Source of the DNA: Polynucleobacter meluiroseus | Lineage (GTDB): Bacteria > Pseudomonadota > Gammaproteobacteria > Burkholderiales > Burkholderiaceae | Direction: 5' to 3' | DNA length: 64,000 nucleotides | Assembly (NCBI RefSeq): GCF_900205755.1 | Contig: NZ_OANS01000003.1 | Location: forward strand, 62,001-126,000 | Shown: positions 20,773 to 33,938 of the stretch, piece after piece | Position numbering within the stretch: the stretch's first letter is position 1 | Layout: each line of letters opens with the position of its first letter | Translations under genes and position numbers: made by a program | Notes under the pieces: model-generated | Told to the model about the DNA's origin: nothing | The model's database searches: none | What the model saw: only the letters and a program-made list of their open reading frames with translations

Positions 20773-21915
20773 TTACCCGTTTTGCGCCACTGGAGCTGGA
20801 CTTAGAACAACCCGAACCGAATCCGCAGTCTTGTTACCGTCAAAATCTAACCAAGCTTTATTTTCAAAGTCGTAAAGCTTGCACTTACGAGCCACATCAA
20901 AGTACCAGGCCCAAGAGAATTTTTCGATAAAAATACGCTCTGGGAGGATGGTTTCCAGTGTATTTTGGGCTTCTTTAAGGCGATACAAGGGCACACTCAT
21001 ATCAACGTGGTGGGCGGTATGTTCCATGATGTGGTGCATTAGAGCGCCCCACATCCAACTGAAAGTCAAATGCACAGTGGTTGATACAAAAGGCTGGGCG
21101 CGTAACCACTCGGACTTTTTGCCATACCAAGAAACTGAGGGGTGGGTGTGGTGCACATACGTAACAAAACCAATCATGCCGTTCCAAAATAAGAATGGAA
21201 CGACAAAGCCAGTAACCAGGCCAAGCAAAATTGATTGGCCAGTGGCTACTGCACCGGCAACTAAGCATGCAAGCCATACAACTGCAAAAGCAGTCACTAA
21301 AAGATTGTCTTTAAGGAAAACAGGACGATCGCCTGGTTTGTTTTTAGCATTGGGGAAATACTCTCTTCTCCACCAGATCTCAATCAGGTAATAAAAGACA
21401 GGGCCCCAGCCGCTTCTGTAAAGGCGCTCTAAGGTCTTGCGCCATGCAGGCAAGGCATCAAACTCTGCTTTGGAGAGCGGCGCCCAAACAAAGTCAAAGC
21501 CCTTTAAATTGGTTTGCCCGTGGTGCACCACGTTGTGCCCCACGTCCCAAAGACTATATGGAGTAAGGGATGGCAAGAAAGCGATCCGGCCCAATACTTT
21601 ATTGAGCTCGCGATTGGGGGTAAAGCTCTGATGGCAGGCATCATGACCTAGGATAAAAATTCGGCCAGTAACAAAACCAGCAATTACGCCCAAAACGATT
21701 TTAAGCAGCAGGCTTTCGACAAAAATGGTGCCAGCGATACAGGCAAGCCATAAAACAGCGTCAAATACCAAAAGTAGTACCGCTTTGGCAGTTTCACCTT
21801 GCGCCATCGGGATTAACCAACTGCGAATGATTTTTCTATGGGGCAAAGGCAAGTCAGGGGCCAAGGGGTTGGCTAGTGATGGCTCTGCAAATGAAGAATT
21901 TAAATGATTGGACAT
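20773..21915 (-). CDS. Membrane fatty acid desaturase
   Basis: 380 residues. The histidine boxes of the acyl-lipid desaturase family are present: HDACH (91-95), HNVVHH (127-132), HHTHP (255-259) and HHIMEHTAHH (294-303), which hold the di-iron centre. Several hydrophobic segments (45-75, 210-255) place it in the membrane. It is likely to introduce a double bond into phospholipid acyl chains (delta-12/omega-type DesA relatives); the position cannot be told from sequence. A single gene preceded by a leader with AGGT. Confidence 0.88.
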   Translation of the reverse strand: MSNHLNSSFAEPSLANPLAPDLPLPHRKIIRSWLIPMAQGETAKAVLLLVFDAVLWLACIAGTIFVESLLLKIVLGVIAGFVTGRIFILGHDACHQSFTPNRELNKVLGRIAFLPSLTPYSLWDVGHNVVHHGQTNLKGFDFVWAPLSKAEFDALPAWRKTLERLYRSGWGPVFYYLIEIWWRREYFPNAKNKPGDRPVFLKDNLLVTAFAVVWLACLVAGAVATGQSILLGLVTGFVVPFLFWNGMIGFVTYVHHTHPSVSWYGKKSEWLRAQPFVSTTVHLTFSWMWGALMHHIMEHTAHHVDMSVPLYRLKEAQNTLETILPERIFIEKFSWAWYFDVARKCKLYDFENKAWLDFDGNKTADSVRVVLSPAPVAQNG

Positions 21916-21996
21916 ATATAGGACCTAATAGTTAGGCATGAATGATAGCCTTTAACATAAATTTTCGCTTGGTAGGCATCAAAAAACCCCTAGAAT

Positions 21997-22072
21997 TGGT
22001 GCGCCCGGCAGGAATCGAACCTGCGACCCTTGGCTTCGGAGGCCAATACTCTATCCACTGAGCTACGGGCGC
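21997..22072 (-). tRNA. tRNA-Arg (anticodon CCG)
   Basis: 76 bases including an encoded CCA. On the minus strand the acceptor GCGCCCG pairs with CGGGCGC. The anticodon loop is CTCCGAA, giving CCG, which reads the CGG arginine codon. The T-loop GTTCGAATC is standard. A T-run follows (minus strand, near 21982-21987). Confidence 0.96.
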
Positions 22073-22177
22073 TAGTAGCAAATTGCTAATGCCGCTATTG
22101 TAAGTGCCAATACCCGACCGCTCTAGCTATAATCTCGTCAAAGGTAATTAACAAGACGCTTAACGATAGAAGGCCCC

Positions 22178-22387
22178 ATGAGCAACGACCACGGAAACCT
22201 GATTAAATCGCCCAAACAACTCATCATTATGGTGTTTGCGAGCTTTTTTGTGCCCCTCTTTGTCATTTTGTTGCTAATGGTGTTTGTTAACAATGGCAAG
22301 CGCGGTGAGCATAGTGAGCGCACTGAGATGCTTATTAAGCCAGTAGCGCAGCTCAATTTTAAGGATGCGAGTGCTCCGCGCGAATAG
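22178..22387 (+). CDS. Small single-span membrane protein, resembles the anchor segment of cytochrome c5-type proteins
   Basis: 69 residues. A short polar N-terminus with IKSPKQLI leads into one hydrophobic helix (about 17-38), then a basic stretch and LIKPVAQLNFKDASAP. From memory, Burkholderiales membrane-bound c5-like cytochromes begin with a very similar anchor and linker before the haem domain. Here the reading frame stops where the haem domain would begin and no CxxCH follows. It is either a stand-alone small protein or a remnant. A TATAAT lies at 22128-22133. Confidence 0.6.
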   Translation: MSNDHGNLIKSPKQLIIMVFASFFVPLFVILLLMVFVNNGKRGEHSERTEMLIKPVAQLNFKDASAPRE

Positions 22388-22406
22388 TTAACCGGCGCAG
22401 TAAGTT

Positions 22407-23309
22407 TTAACCCCCAAGCGCTGTCTTAGCATCTAGTGCAACCTGGTAGGCCTCTTTTTTGCTGAGTCCCAGGGTTTGAGCAAGAACCGCCGCAATTTCT
22501 TTGCTTCCTAAGAATGGGCTCAGAGCATTAGCCCAAAGTAACAGCTTGGCTTGGTCTGGCGCCTCGTCTTGACCTGCCTGTCTACCTGCAACTAAAACGA
22601 CAAACTCCCCTTTTAAGCTCGGAGTGGTTTCTAGCCACGCCGGAATCTCACCGGCTTTCAGGGTGGCGATTTGCTCAAATTTCTTAGTGAGTTCTCTGCC
22701 TATTAAAACGGACCTCTCATCTTCCAGTTGTTCGTGCAGCGCCAAAAGCGTCTCTTGAATGTGGTGTGGAGATTCAAAAAAAATACTAGTTTTAGTGCTG
22801 CTACGGATATCTTGCAGGAGCGCCCCCCGGTCCTTGGCTTTATTGGGCCAAAAACCCAAAAATTGGTAACGCCCCTCGGACGGAAGCATTACCGCCCCGC
22901 TAGCGGAGATTGCCGCAGAAACAGCGCTAGCACCAGGAATAGGAATAATTCGAAAGCCCGACTTTTGCACTTCGTTAACCAATCGCGCGCCTGGATCTGA
23001 AACGCCTGGGGTGCCAGCGTCTGATATGTAGGCCCAGCGCTCACCATTTGCAAGACGTTGGATGACCGACTGGGCACCCTCCAGCTCATTGTGCTCATGT
23101 AAAGCCACACAGCGCTTATGAATTCCAAATTGCTGCAATAAGGCTGCGCTGTGCCTAGTGTCTTCGCAAGCAATGCCATCAACGGCATTTAATACGTGTA
23201 GGGCGCGCAAAGTAATGTCCCCCAAGTTGCCGATGGGAGTGGCAACCATATAAAGAGCCCCAGCAGGCAAATCTTGTTGCTTTAAAAACTCATAAGAGCT
23301 CAATTCCAT
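22407..23309 (-). CDS. rsmI: 16S rRNA (cytidine 2'-O) methyltransferase RsmI
   Basis: 300 residues from the ATG at 23309. The frame is open for another 123 codons upstream, but that part is antisense to the divergent SIS gene and not family-like. Family motifs are ALYMVATPIGNLGDITLRAL, CEDTRHSAALL and YISDAGTPGVSDPGARLV. It methylates C1402 of 16S rRNA. rsmI beside diaA/gmhA and a BON lipoprotein matches the E. coli yraL-diaA-yraP neighbourhood, but the yraN gene found there is missing between rsmI and the SIS gene. Confidence 0.94.
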   Translation of the reverse strand: MELSSYEFLKQQDLPAGALYMVATPIGNLGDITLRALHVLNAVDGIACEDTRHSAALLQQFGIHKRCVALHEHNELEGAQSVIQRLANGERWAYISDAGTPGVSDPGARLVNEVQKSGFRIIPIPGASAVSAAISASGAVMLPSEGRYQFLGFWPNKAKDRGALLQDIRSSTKTSIFFESPHHIQETLLALHEQLEDERSVLIGRELTKKFEQIATLKAGEIPAWLETTPSLKGEFVVLVAGRQAGQDEAPDQAKLLLWANALSPFLGSKEIAAVLAQTLGLSKKEAYQVALDAKTALGG

Positions 23310-23415
23310 AGGGGTGTCGCTTCTGAAGGTTCGGTCAATAAGAAAGAGAATACGTCGCTTTTCATTAGAGGGGCGCGAGATGCAATATCGCCCTACTTTG
23401 GCGCATAATAATGTG

Positions 23416-24018
23416 ATGAACAAAGAGACAATTGAGCGCCTGAGCTCCCGCACATCACAGCACTTTTTAGACAGCATTGCAGTTAAACAAGAGGCTGAAA
23501 AGATCCTGCCAGAGTTCGTCGCGCGCGGCATTGTGGCAATGACAGACTGCCTGCAAGCCGGTGGGAAGATTATGGTTTGTGGCAACGGAGGCTCCGCAGC
23601 CGATGCGCAGCACTTTGCCGCGGAACTTATTGGTCGTTTTGAACGAGAGCGGCAAGAGCTTGCCGCAATTGCGCTCACAACGGATACCTCGATTTTGACC
23701 GCCGTTGGAAATGACTATAGTTACGAAGAGATTTTTAGCAAACAAGTCCGAGGCCTTGGGAAAAAAGGCGACATCCTCATGGGTATCTCAACTTCGGGAA
23801 ATTCCAAAAATGTAGTAAAGGCAATTGAGGCGGCGAAAAAAATGGGCATGAAGGTGATTGCCCTGACTGGGAATGGCGGCGGAAAAATTGCGACCTTATT
23901 GGATGAAAACGACATTCACCTTTGCGCACCTTCCACTAGAACGGCTCGGATTCAAGAAACCCATCTAGTTTTACTCCATAGTCTCTGCGATGGGGTTGAC
24001 CACCTCTTGCTCGATTAA
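23416..24018 (+). CDS. SIS-domain protein, phosphoheptose isomerase / DiaA family
   Basis: 200 residues from the ATG at 23416; the open frame from 23314 overlaps the rsmI leader. SIS motifs are CGNGGSAADAQHFAAELIGRF, ISTSGNSKNVVKAIEAAK and the C-terminal RIQETHLVLLHSLCD. It keeps the Glu and His positions of GmhA (AAEL, QETH) but its end (SLCDGVDHLLL) and synteny resemble DiaA, the DnaA-binding factor that promotes timely initiation. I cannot choose between sedoheptulose-7-phosphate isomerase and DiaA from sequence alone. Confidence 0.88.
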   Translation: MNKETIERLSSRTSQHFLDSIAVKQEAEKILPEFVARGIVAMTDCLQAGGKIMVCGNGGSAADAQHFAAELIGRFERERQELAAIALTTDTSILTAVGNDYSYEEIFSKQVRGLGKKGDILMGISTSGNSKNVVKAIEAAKKMGMKVIALTGNGGGKIATLLDENDIHLCAPSTRTARIQETHLVLLHSLCDGVDHLLLD

Positions 24019-24048
24019 TCTCCCATAAAGACAAACAAAGGATTGAAG

Positions 24049-24699
24049 ATGCGCAGCCAGTTGATTATCAAAGTTTTGCTTACGCTAACACTCACATCAT
24101 TTCTCTCTGCGTGTGGAGTGCTGGCAGTTGGCGGTGTGGTTGCAGGGGCAAGCGTGCTGGCAGACCGTCGCACTCCAGCCGTGCAAGCAATCGATAAGGG
24201 GATTGAGCTCGAGCTTGGGGGCGCGCTAAGCAAGCGCTTTGGCGATAGCGCTCATATCAACGTCACTTCATTCAATCAGAAGGTGCTCTTAACTGGTGAA
24301 GCAAAAGATCAAGAAATTAAGGGGCAGGCCGCCGCTTATGCAAAAACGAATAAAAATGTTCGTGCGGTATTTGATGAGTTGATCATTGGCCCTAATAGTA
24401 GCTACACAGCACGCGCCAATGATTCCTACTTGGAGTCGAAAATAAAAACCCAAATGATCTTCACTGAAAAGTTGCCTTCAAACTCTATGAACATCGTTGC
24501 GGAAGGTAGCAATATCTATTTAATGGGGATTTTGACCGCATCGGAGGCGGAGATTGCTAAAAAAGTGGCAAGCAATGCTAATGGCGTGAAGAACGTGTAT
24601 ACCTACTTCGACATTATTTCTGATGCTGAAAAAACGCGCCTTGAGAAAGATAGCAAGGCCTATGAAACACAGCCTACTAGTCCGCCAAAATATCAATAA
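24049..24699 (+). CDS. BON-domain outer-membrane lipoprotein (DolP/YraP-like)
   Basis: 216 residues from the ATG at 24049, six bases after AGGA; a TTG at 24043 is less likely. A lipoprotein signal peptide ends in the lipobox LSAC near residues 22-25. Two BON-like domains follow (about 45-115 and 125-195), each ending in a VRAVFDELIIG or VKNVYTYFDII strand. DolP supports outer-membrane integrity and lies in the same gene order in E. coli. Confidence 0.88.
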   Translation: MRSQLIIKVLLTLTLTSFLSACGVLAVGGVVAGASVLADRRTPAVQAIDKGIELELGGALSKRFGDSAHINVTSFNQKVLLTGEAKDQEIKGQAAAYAKTNKNVRAVFDELIIGPNSSYTARANDSYLESKIKTQMIFTEKLPSNSMNIVAEGSNIYLMGILTASEAEIAKKVASNANGVKNVYTYFDIISDAEKTRLEKDSKAYETQPTSPPKYQ

Positions 24700-24716
24700 C
24701 CACTAGGTAGCCGATC

Positions 24717-25070
24717 TTGCGATGCTCTGGGTCAATAAGCGTGCCATGGTTGTTAGCAATCTTAGGCATGTGCTTTGCAAGCGGAGTAGCCGCCAACGCT
24801 GATGATGCTAAGGCCTCAGCGCTTGCAAAGCAAAATGGTTGTTTAGGTTGTCATGCTGTGAATAAAAAAATTGTTGGACCTGGCTATATTGAGGTTGCAA
24901 AAAAATACGCCAATGACCCAAACGCCACAGCCTATTTGAAAAACAAAATCCTTAAAGGTGGCGCAGGATCTTGGGGTGTAGTCCCCATGCCAGCATTCAA
25001 GGGCCTCAGCGACATAGAGTTAACTTATCTGGCCACATGGATATTACGAGGCGCCCCAGATAGCAGGTAG
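24717..25070 (+). CDS. Small periplasmic c-type cytochrome (class I, c551/c552-like)
   Basis: 117 residues with a TTG start nine bases after AGG; a GTG at 24741 is an alternative. A Sec signal peptide (to about residue 26) precedes one haem site CLGCH (Cys42, Cys45, His46), and Met91 in VPMPAF is the likely second axial ligand. It is a soluble electron carrier, probably to a terminal oxidase. Tandem with the BON lipoprotein. Confidence 0.9.
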   Translation: MRCSGSISVPWLLAILGMCFASGVAANADDAKASALAKQNGCLGCHAVNKKIVGPGYIEVAKKYANDPNATAYLKNKILKGGAGSWGVVPMPAFKGLSDIELTYLATWILRGAPDSR

Positions 25071-25508
25071 CGTGGACAAGACTTATAGACATAAATGGGC
25101 GCTGAAATAACAAGTCACGCGCTTGTAGGAATAGATTTAAGTAAAACTCCAAATTTTTTTAAAAATAATTTAAATTTTTTCTCAAAGCTATGTAGTTGAT
25201 TTACCTAGGCTATTTGCTTGTGACAGAAAAAACTTCAACTTATTTAAGAAAAAGACTGCGAAAGGTGTTGACGAACCTCAAAGTGTGGGATATAGTCTTA
25301 TCTCTCTGCTGGAAGTTTTTAATAAATACGAAACAAGCCAGCCCTCTTTAAAAATTAGTCAACCGATAATTGTGGGTACTAAGTGAAAGCATCAAGTCCT
25401 TCGGGACAGATGTAAATAAATAGTACTCATAGACAGTAAAAAGATTTGGTTTTATTACCAAGTCAATTTCTTGAATGAGTGCGACGATCCGCAAGGATCA
25501 CAGGAATT
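25071..25508 (+). promoter_or_regulatory. rRNA operon promoter and leader region
   Basis: No gene is seen in these 438 bases. A very AT-rich block (25148-25190) and A-runs at 25224-25260 directly upstream of the -35 look like UP elements. The promoter itself is at 25268-25296. A boxA-like CTCTTTAAAA lies at 25344-25353 for antitermination. The rest is the transcribed 16S leader, with a small GATCC/GGATC hairpin just before the 16S. Confidence 0.75.
25268..25296 (+). promoter_or_regulatory. rrn P1 promoter
   Basis: TTGACG (25268-25273), 17 bases, TATAGT (25291-25296): one mismatch in each box with ideal spacing. Located about 215 bases before the 16S, as expected for a strong, growth-rate-controlled rrn promoter. 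Confidence 0.85.
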
Positions 25509-27048
<1,540 letters not shown>

Positions 27049-27103
27049 GAAAAAGATGCTGGAGCTCTAGTGCCCACACTTATCGGTTGACAATAAAAGC
27101 CAC

Positions 27104-27180
27104 GGGTCTGTAGCTCAGCTGGTTAGAGCACTGTGTTGATAACGCAGGGGTCGTAGGTTCAAGTCCTACCAGACCCACCA
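27104..27180 (+). tRNA. tRNA-Ile (anticodon GAT)
   Basis: 77 bases with encoded CCA. Acceptor GGGTCTG/CAGACCC; anticodon loop TTGATAA. It is the standard first tRNA of the 16S-23S spacer. Confidence 0.98.
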
Positions 27181-27209
27181 CCAGCCAGAAACAAACTTAG
27201 TGGGACGTT

Positions 27210-27285
27210 GGGGGATTAGCTCAGCTGGGAGAGCACCTGCTTTGCAAGCAGGGGGTCGTCGGTTCGATCCCGTCATCCTCCACCA
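27210..27285 (+). tRNA. tRNA-Ala (anticodon TGC)
   Basis: 76 bases with encoded CCA. Acceptor GGGGGAT/ATCCTCC with one G-T pair; anticodon loop TTTGCAA. Second tRNA of the spacer. Confidence 0.98.
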
Positions 27286-27555
27286 TCATCTAAATGTCAA
27301 AACTAAGCGAACATTTAATTGTTTAGTTTTGCCATTTATGGCTGTTCTTTAAAAATTTGAGTAAGCAAAGTGTCTAATGTTTCTTTGAGAGGACATTAGA
27401 CAATGTAATAAGGGTAAAGATTGAATCATCAATCAGTAATAACAAACGAGTTTTTACAAGTTCTTTTAACAAGTACTTACAGTTTGGATTACGGCAAACA
27501 TGTCAGAAGTAGAAGTAAAAACCTGTAACGGTTACTAGCAATGGTGCTCGTTATA
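27286..27555 (+). promoter_or_regulatory. tRNA-Ala to 23S spacer with boxA
   Basis: 270 bases without a gene. TGTTCTTTAAAAATTTG at 27343-27359 is the second antitermination boxA of the operon. The sequence next to the 23S (ATAGGATCAAG near 27553) pairs with CTTGATCCTAT after the 23S end, forming the processing stem. Confidence 0.7.
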
Positions 27556-30430
<2,875 letters not shown>

Positions 30431-30533
30431 ATAACCAGCACTATTGTGTTGGATGTTTGCCAGATTTAATCGCAACTCAAATTACATGCTTACTCAAATA
30501 GAGCTGTTGATTTATCAACAGCTCAACCCTCTA

Positions 30534-30650
30534 CGCCCGGTGACCATAGCGAATTGGAACCACTCCTTCCCATCCCGAACAGGACAGTGAAACGATTCTA
30601 CGCCGATGATAGTGCGGATTACCCGTGTGAAAGTAGGTAACTGCCGGGCA
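30534..30650 (+). rRNA. rrf: 5S ribosomal RNA
   Basis: About 117 bases. The terminal stem is GCCCGG/CCGGGC, with GACCATAGCG near the start and TCCCATCCCGAACAGG in the loop-C region. Followed within 15 bases by the operon terminator. Confidence 0.96.
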
Positions 30651-30660
30651 CCAATGCAAC

Positions 30661-30691
30661 ACGCCCAGACCATACAGGTCTGGGCGTTTTT
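30661..30691 (+). terminator. Rho-independent terminator of the rRNA operon
   Basis: ACGCCCAGACC and GGTCTGGGCGT form a perfect 11-bp stem around a five-base loop, followed by TTTT. Confidence 0.95.
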
Positions 30692-30712
30692 GCTTGTGCG
30701 CAGCGTATGAGA

Positions 30713-30741
30713 TTGACAGCAATACCGGAAAATGACAGAAT
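30713..30741 (+). promoter_or_regulatory. Promoter of the tRNA-tuf operon
   Basis: A consensus TTGACA (30713-30718), 17 bases, then CAGAAT (30736-30741), which is a weak -10. The first tRNA starts 12 bases later. It lies directly after the rrn terminator, so it marks a new transcription unit. Confidence 0.6.
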
Positions 30742-30752
30742 ATTGGGTTTAC

Positions 30753-30837
30753 GGAGGGGTGTCCGAGCGGCTAAAGGAGGCAGACTGTAAATCTGTTGGC
30801 TATGCCTACGTAGGTTCGAATCCTACCCCCTCCACCA
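30753..30837 (+). tRNA. tRNA-Tyr (anticodon GTA)
   Basis: 85 bases with a long variable arm and encoded CCA. The acceptor starts GGAGGGG and the anticodon loop contains CTGTAAA. First tRNA of the tRNA-tuf unit, comparable to tyrU-glyT-thrT-tufB of E. coli. Confidence 0.97.
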
Positions 30838-30842
30838 GATGT

Positions 30843-30916
30843 GCGGGATTAGTTTAATGGTAAAACAGCAGATTTCCAATCTTCGGTCAAGAGTTCGATT
30901 CTCTTATCCCGCTCCA
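30843..30916 (+). tRNA. tRNA-Gly (anticodon TCC)
   Basis: 74 bases with encoded CCA. Acceptor GCGGGAT/ATCCCGC; anticodon loop TTTCCAA. Lies five bases after tRNA-Tyr. Confidence 0.97.
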
Positions 30917-30939
30917 GAATTTGTTGATAATGAATTTTG

Positions 30940-31014
<75 letters not shown>

Positions 31015-31065
31015 TGTTTAGATTTGTAAATTGTATATTTCATGTGTTGGTTTAAGAGTTAACTA

Positions 31066-32285
31066 AAGGCAGACAAAAAAATGGCAAAAGAAAAGTTTGA
31101 GCGGACAAAACCGCACGTAAACGTAGGTACTATTGGTCACGTTGACCACGGTAAAACCACCTTAACTGCAGCGATTGCAACCGTGCTCTCTAAACAGTTT
31201 GGCGGCGAAGCCAAAGCCTACGATCAGATCGATGCTGCTCCAGAAGAAAAAGCCCGTGGTATTACGATTAATACTGCCCACGTAGAGTACGAGACAGCGA
31301 ACCGTCACTACGCACACGTGGATTGCCCAGGACACGCTGACTACGTTAAGAACATGATTACTGGCGCGGCCCAAATGGACGGCGCAATTTTGGTATGTTC
31401 TGCTGCTGACGGTCCTATGCCACAAACTCGTGAACATATCCTCTTGGCACGCCAAGTAGGTGTTCCTTACATCATCGTGTTCCTCAACAAATGCGACATG
31501 GTTGATGACGAAGAGTTGTTAGAGCTCGTTGAAATGGAAGTGCGCGAGCTTTTATCTAAGTACAAGTTCCCTGGTGATGACACCCCAATCGTGCGTGGTT
31601 CTGCTAAGTTAGCTTTAGAAGGCGACGAAGGCCCATTGGGTAAAGAAGCCATCATGAAATTGGCTGAAGCATTAGATACTTTTATTCCAACTCCAGAGCG
31701 TGCAGTTGACGGTGCGTTCTTGATGCCAGTAGAAGATGTGTTCTCGATCTCCGGTCGCGGTACTGTAGTAACAGGCCGTATTGAGCGCGGTATCGTTAAA
31801 GTCGGCGAAGAAATCGAAATCATCGGTATCAAGCCAACACTAAAGACTACTTGTACTGGCGTAGAGATGTTCCGCAAATTGCTCGACCAAGGTCAAGCTG
31901 GCGATAACGTGGGTATCTTGTTGCGCGGCACTAAGCGTGAAGAAGTTGAGCGTGGCCAAGTATTGGCTAAGCCAGGTTCCATTACGCCACACACCCACTT
32001 TACTGCCGAGGTATATATCTTGGGTAAAGATGAAGGTGGCCGTCATACCCCATTCTTTAACAACTATCGTCCCCAGTTTTACTTCCGTACTACGGACGTA
32101 ACAGGTTCGATCGAGTTGCCAAAAGACAAAGAAATGGTGATGCCAGGCGATAACGTCTCTATTACCGTTAAACTCATCGCGCCAATTGCGATGGAAGAAG
32201 GTTTACGTTTTGCAATCCGCGAAGGTGGCCGTACTGTAGGCGCTGGTGTGGTTGCGAAGATTTTGGCTTAATTAGTAGAAAATAG
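31066..32285 (+). repeat. tuf direct repeat, copy 1
   Basis: 1,220 bases shared with 47890-49109: 15 bases upstream of the start codon, the whole tuf gene and 14 bases past the stop. Both the protein and the opposite-strand translations are the same in the two copies, so the DNA is identical or almost so. The match ends two bases inside tRNA-Trp. Confidence 0.95.
31081..32271 (+). CDS. tuf: Elongation factor Tu, copy 1
   Basis: 396 residues. The GTPase motifs GHVDHGKTT (19-27), [12 protein letters not shown] (near 81-92) and NKCD (near 136) are intact, followed by beta-barrel domains 2 and 3. It delivers aminoacyl-tRNA to the ribosome. The gene sits in a tRNA-rich unit between tRNA-Thr and tRNA-Trp; the second copy lies in the str operon at 47905. 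Two tuf copies in these two places are usual in proteobacteria. Confidence 0.98.
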   Translation: MAKEKFERTKPHVNVGTIGHVDHGKTTLTAAIATVLSKQFGGEAKAYDQIDAAPEEKARGITINTAHVEYETANRHYAHVDCPGHADYVKNMITGAAQMDGAILVCSAADGPMPQTREHILLARQVGVPYIIVFLNKCDMVDDEELLELVEMEVRELLSKYKFPGDDTPIVRGSAKLALEGDEGPLGKEAIMKLAEALDTFIPTPERAVDGAFLMPVEDVFSISGRGTVVTGRIERGIVKVGEEIEIIGIKPTLKTTCTGVEMFRKLLDQGQAGDNVGILLRGTKREEVERGQVLAKPGSITPHTHFTAEVYILGKDEGGRHTPFFNNYRPQFYFRTTDVTGSIELPKDKEMVMPGDNVSITVKLIAPIAMEEGLRFAIREGGRTVGAGVVAKILA

Positions 32286-32359
32286 GGGTGTAGCTCAATT
32301 GGCAGAGCGTTGGTCTCCAAAACCAAAGGTTGGGGGTTCGATGCCCTCCGCCCCTGCCA
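32284..32359 (+). tRNA. tRNA-Trp (anticodon CCA)
   Basis: 76 bases with encoded CCA. Acceptor AGGGGTG/CGCCCCT; anticodon loop CTCCAAA. It sits between tuf and secE, the usual betaproteobacterial order. Confidence 0.97.
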
Positions 32360-32379
32360 CGATTTGAACCGAAAGCAAA

Positions 32380-32757
32380 ATGTCTCAACAAACTGCAAGT
32401 CAAACTGAAGGAAAAAGCAGCTGGGTCTCTGGACTCGCTGCTTTGGTCGTTGTCGGTGCGTTAGTTCTTTACTACACGCTGGCCGATCAATCTATGTTGG
32501 TTCGCCTGGCGGTTTTGTTTGGTGGTATTGCTGTTGCTGTTCTTATTGTGGTGATTTCGCCAGAAGGACGTCGTTTCATCTCTTACGCAAAAGATTCTAT
32601 ATATGAAGTAAAGAAAGTTGTTTGGCCTACTCGCAAAGAGACTACCCAAATGACTTTAGTTGTATTTGGTTTTGTCCTGATCATGTCCTTATTTTTATGG
32701 GCGGCAGATAAATTAATTGAATGGCTAGTTTTTTCAGTCTTTCTGGGCTGGAAGTGA
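32380..32757 (+). CDS. secE: Preprotein translocase subunit SecE
   Basis: 125 residues. Three membrane helices are visible (about 18-36, 42-60, 92-115), as in the long E. coli-type SecE. The conserved cytoplasmic stretch EVKKVVWPTRKET (near 73-85) is the family signature. It clamps SecY, encoded at 58851, in the translocon. nusG follows after seven bases. Confidence 0.95.
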   Translation: MSQQTASQTEGKSSWVSGLAALVVVGALVLYYTLADQSMLVRLAVLFGGIAVAVLIVVISPEGRRFISYAKDSIYEVKKVVWPTRKETTQMTLVVFGFVLIMSLFLWAADKLIEWLVFSVFLGWK

Positions 32758-32764
32758 GTAAAAA

Positions 32765-33337
32765 ATGACTGATACTGAATTAGCAATAAATCCACAAGCA
32801 ACAGGAAATATGCGTTGGTATGTTATTCACGCATATTCTGGCATGGAAAAAAGCGTCAAAAAAGGTCTAGAGGAGCGGATTAGCCGCTCAGGAATGGCTG
32901 AGAAATTTGGCCGCATTCTGGTGCCTTCCGAGGAAGTAGTGGAGATCAAGTCCGGACAAAAATCGGTTTCTGAGCGTCGCTTCTTCCCAGGCTATGTCTT
33001 GATAGAGATGGAAATGACTGACGAGAGTTGGCACTTGGTGAAGAACACACCAAAAGTGACTGGATTTGTCGGTGGCGTACGAAATCGTCCAAGCCCAATT
33101 TCTACCGCTGAAGTATCAAAGATCATGGATCAAATGCAGGCTGGGGTTGATAAGCCTAAGCCTAAGACCTTATTTGAGGTAGGCGAGATTGTGCGTGTTA
33201 AAGAAGGCCCATTTATTGATTTCAACGGAAATATTGAAGAAGTCAATTACGAGAAGTCAAGATTGCGCGTTTCTGTTACAATCTTCGGTCGCGGTACTCC
33301 AGTCGAATTGGAGTTCGGCCAGGTTGAAAAAATGTAA
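32765..33337 (+). CDS. nusG: Transcription termination/antitermination factor NusG
   Basis: 190 residues. The NGN domain opens with [20 protein letters not shown] and includes [12 protein letters not shown]. The C-terminal KOW domain contains [17 protein letters not shown]. It binds RNA polymerase and couples it to Rho or to ribosomal protein S10. Likely co-transcribed with secE. Confidence 0.97.
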   Translation: MTDTELAINPQATGNMRWYVIHAYSGMEKSVKKGLEERISRSGMAEKFGRILVPSEEVVEIKSGQKSVSERRFFPGYVLIEMEMTDESWHLVKNTPKVTGFVGGVRNRPSPISTAEVSKIMDQMQAGVDKPKPKTLFEVGEIVRVKEGPFIDFNGNIEEVNYEKSRLRVSVTIFGRGTPVELEFGQVEKM

Positions 33338-33342
33338 TAAAG

Positions 33343-33374
33343 CTTCACTTTTAACGAATAGTTAAAAGCGGAAG
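33343..33374 (+). promoter_or_regulatory. Hairpin in the nusG-rplK gap
   Basis: CTTTTAAC and GTTAAAAG form an 8-bp stem with a five-base loop, extended by CTTC/GAAG after a small internal loop. No T-run follows. A second hairpin (GCTAGT/ACTAGC, 33422-33443) lies further on in the same 167-base gap, the place where L1 controls rplKA translation in E. coli. Confidence 0.4.
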
Positions 33375-33504
33375 TTATTAAATAGTTGTATTTATTGGTT
33401 AGTAGTTAACCGAGGAGCCAAGCTAGTAAGCCAAAAAACTAGCGAAGCGTTTACTCAACGGCGGTCTTATCTAATCAGGTTTGACGCGCTTTAAGGAGCA
33501 AGTT

Positions 33505-33936
33505 ATGGCAAAAAAGATTATTGGCTTTATTAAGCTGCAGATTCCTGCCGGCAAAGCAAATCCATCACCACCTGTTGGTCCAGCATTGGGTCAACGTGGC
33601 CTCAATATTATGGAATTCTGTAAGGCGTTCAATGCTCAAACCCAGAGCATGGAGCCAGGCCTTCCAATTCCTGTTGTGATTACAGCGTTTGCTGATAAGA
33701 GCTTCACTTTCATCATGAAGACGCCTCCAGCGACCATCATGATTAAAAAGGCCGCCAAGATTGAAAAAGGTTCACCACGTCCCCATACCGATAAGGTTGG
33801 AAAAATTACCCGTGCCCAGGCTGAAGAAATTGCCAAAGCAAAAATGCCAGATTTGACAGCAGCCGATATGGATGCAGCTGTAAGAACAATCGCTGGTAGC
33901 GCCCGCTCCATGGGCATCACTGTGGAAGGTCTCTAA
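33505..33936 (+). CDS. rplK: 50S ribosomal protein L11
   Basis: 143 residues from the ATG at 33505, which has AAGGAG just upstream; an earlier TTG at 33481 adds eight residues and is unlikely. The family start [21 protein letters not shown] is followed by [14 protein letters not shown]. It forms the GTPase-associated centre with the 23S rRNA L11-binding region. Confidence 0.97.
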   Translation: MAKKIIGFIKLQIPAGKANPSPPVGPALGQRGLNIMEFCKAFNAQTQSMEPGLPIPVVITAFADKSFTFIMKTPPATIMIKKAAKIEKGSPRPHTDKVGKITRAQAEEIAKAKMPDLTAADMDAAVRTIAGSARSMGITVEGL

Positions 33937-33938
33937 TC

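Noticed and set aside
23310..23678. N-terminal extension of RsmI (123 codons)
   Set aside because: The extension is antisense to the SIS gene, has Ser/Cys-rich composition unlike RsmI, and the family start is at 23309.
25110..25126. ACAAG/CTTGT inverted repeat after the cytochrome gene as a terminator
   Set aside because: The stem is only five base pairs and no T-run follows.
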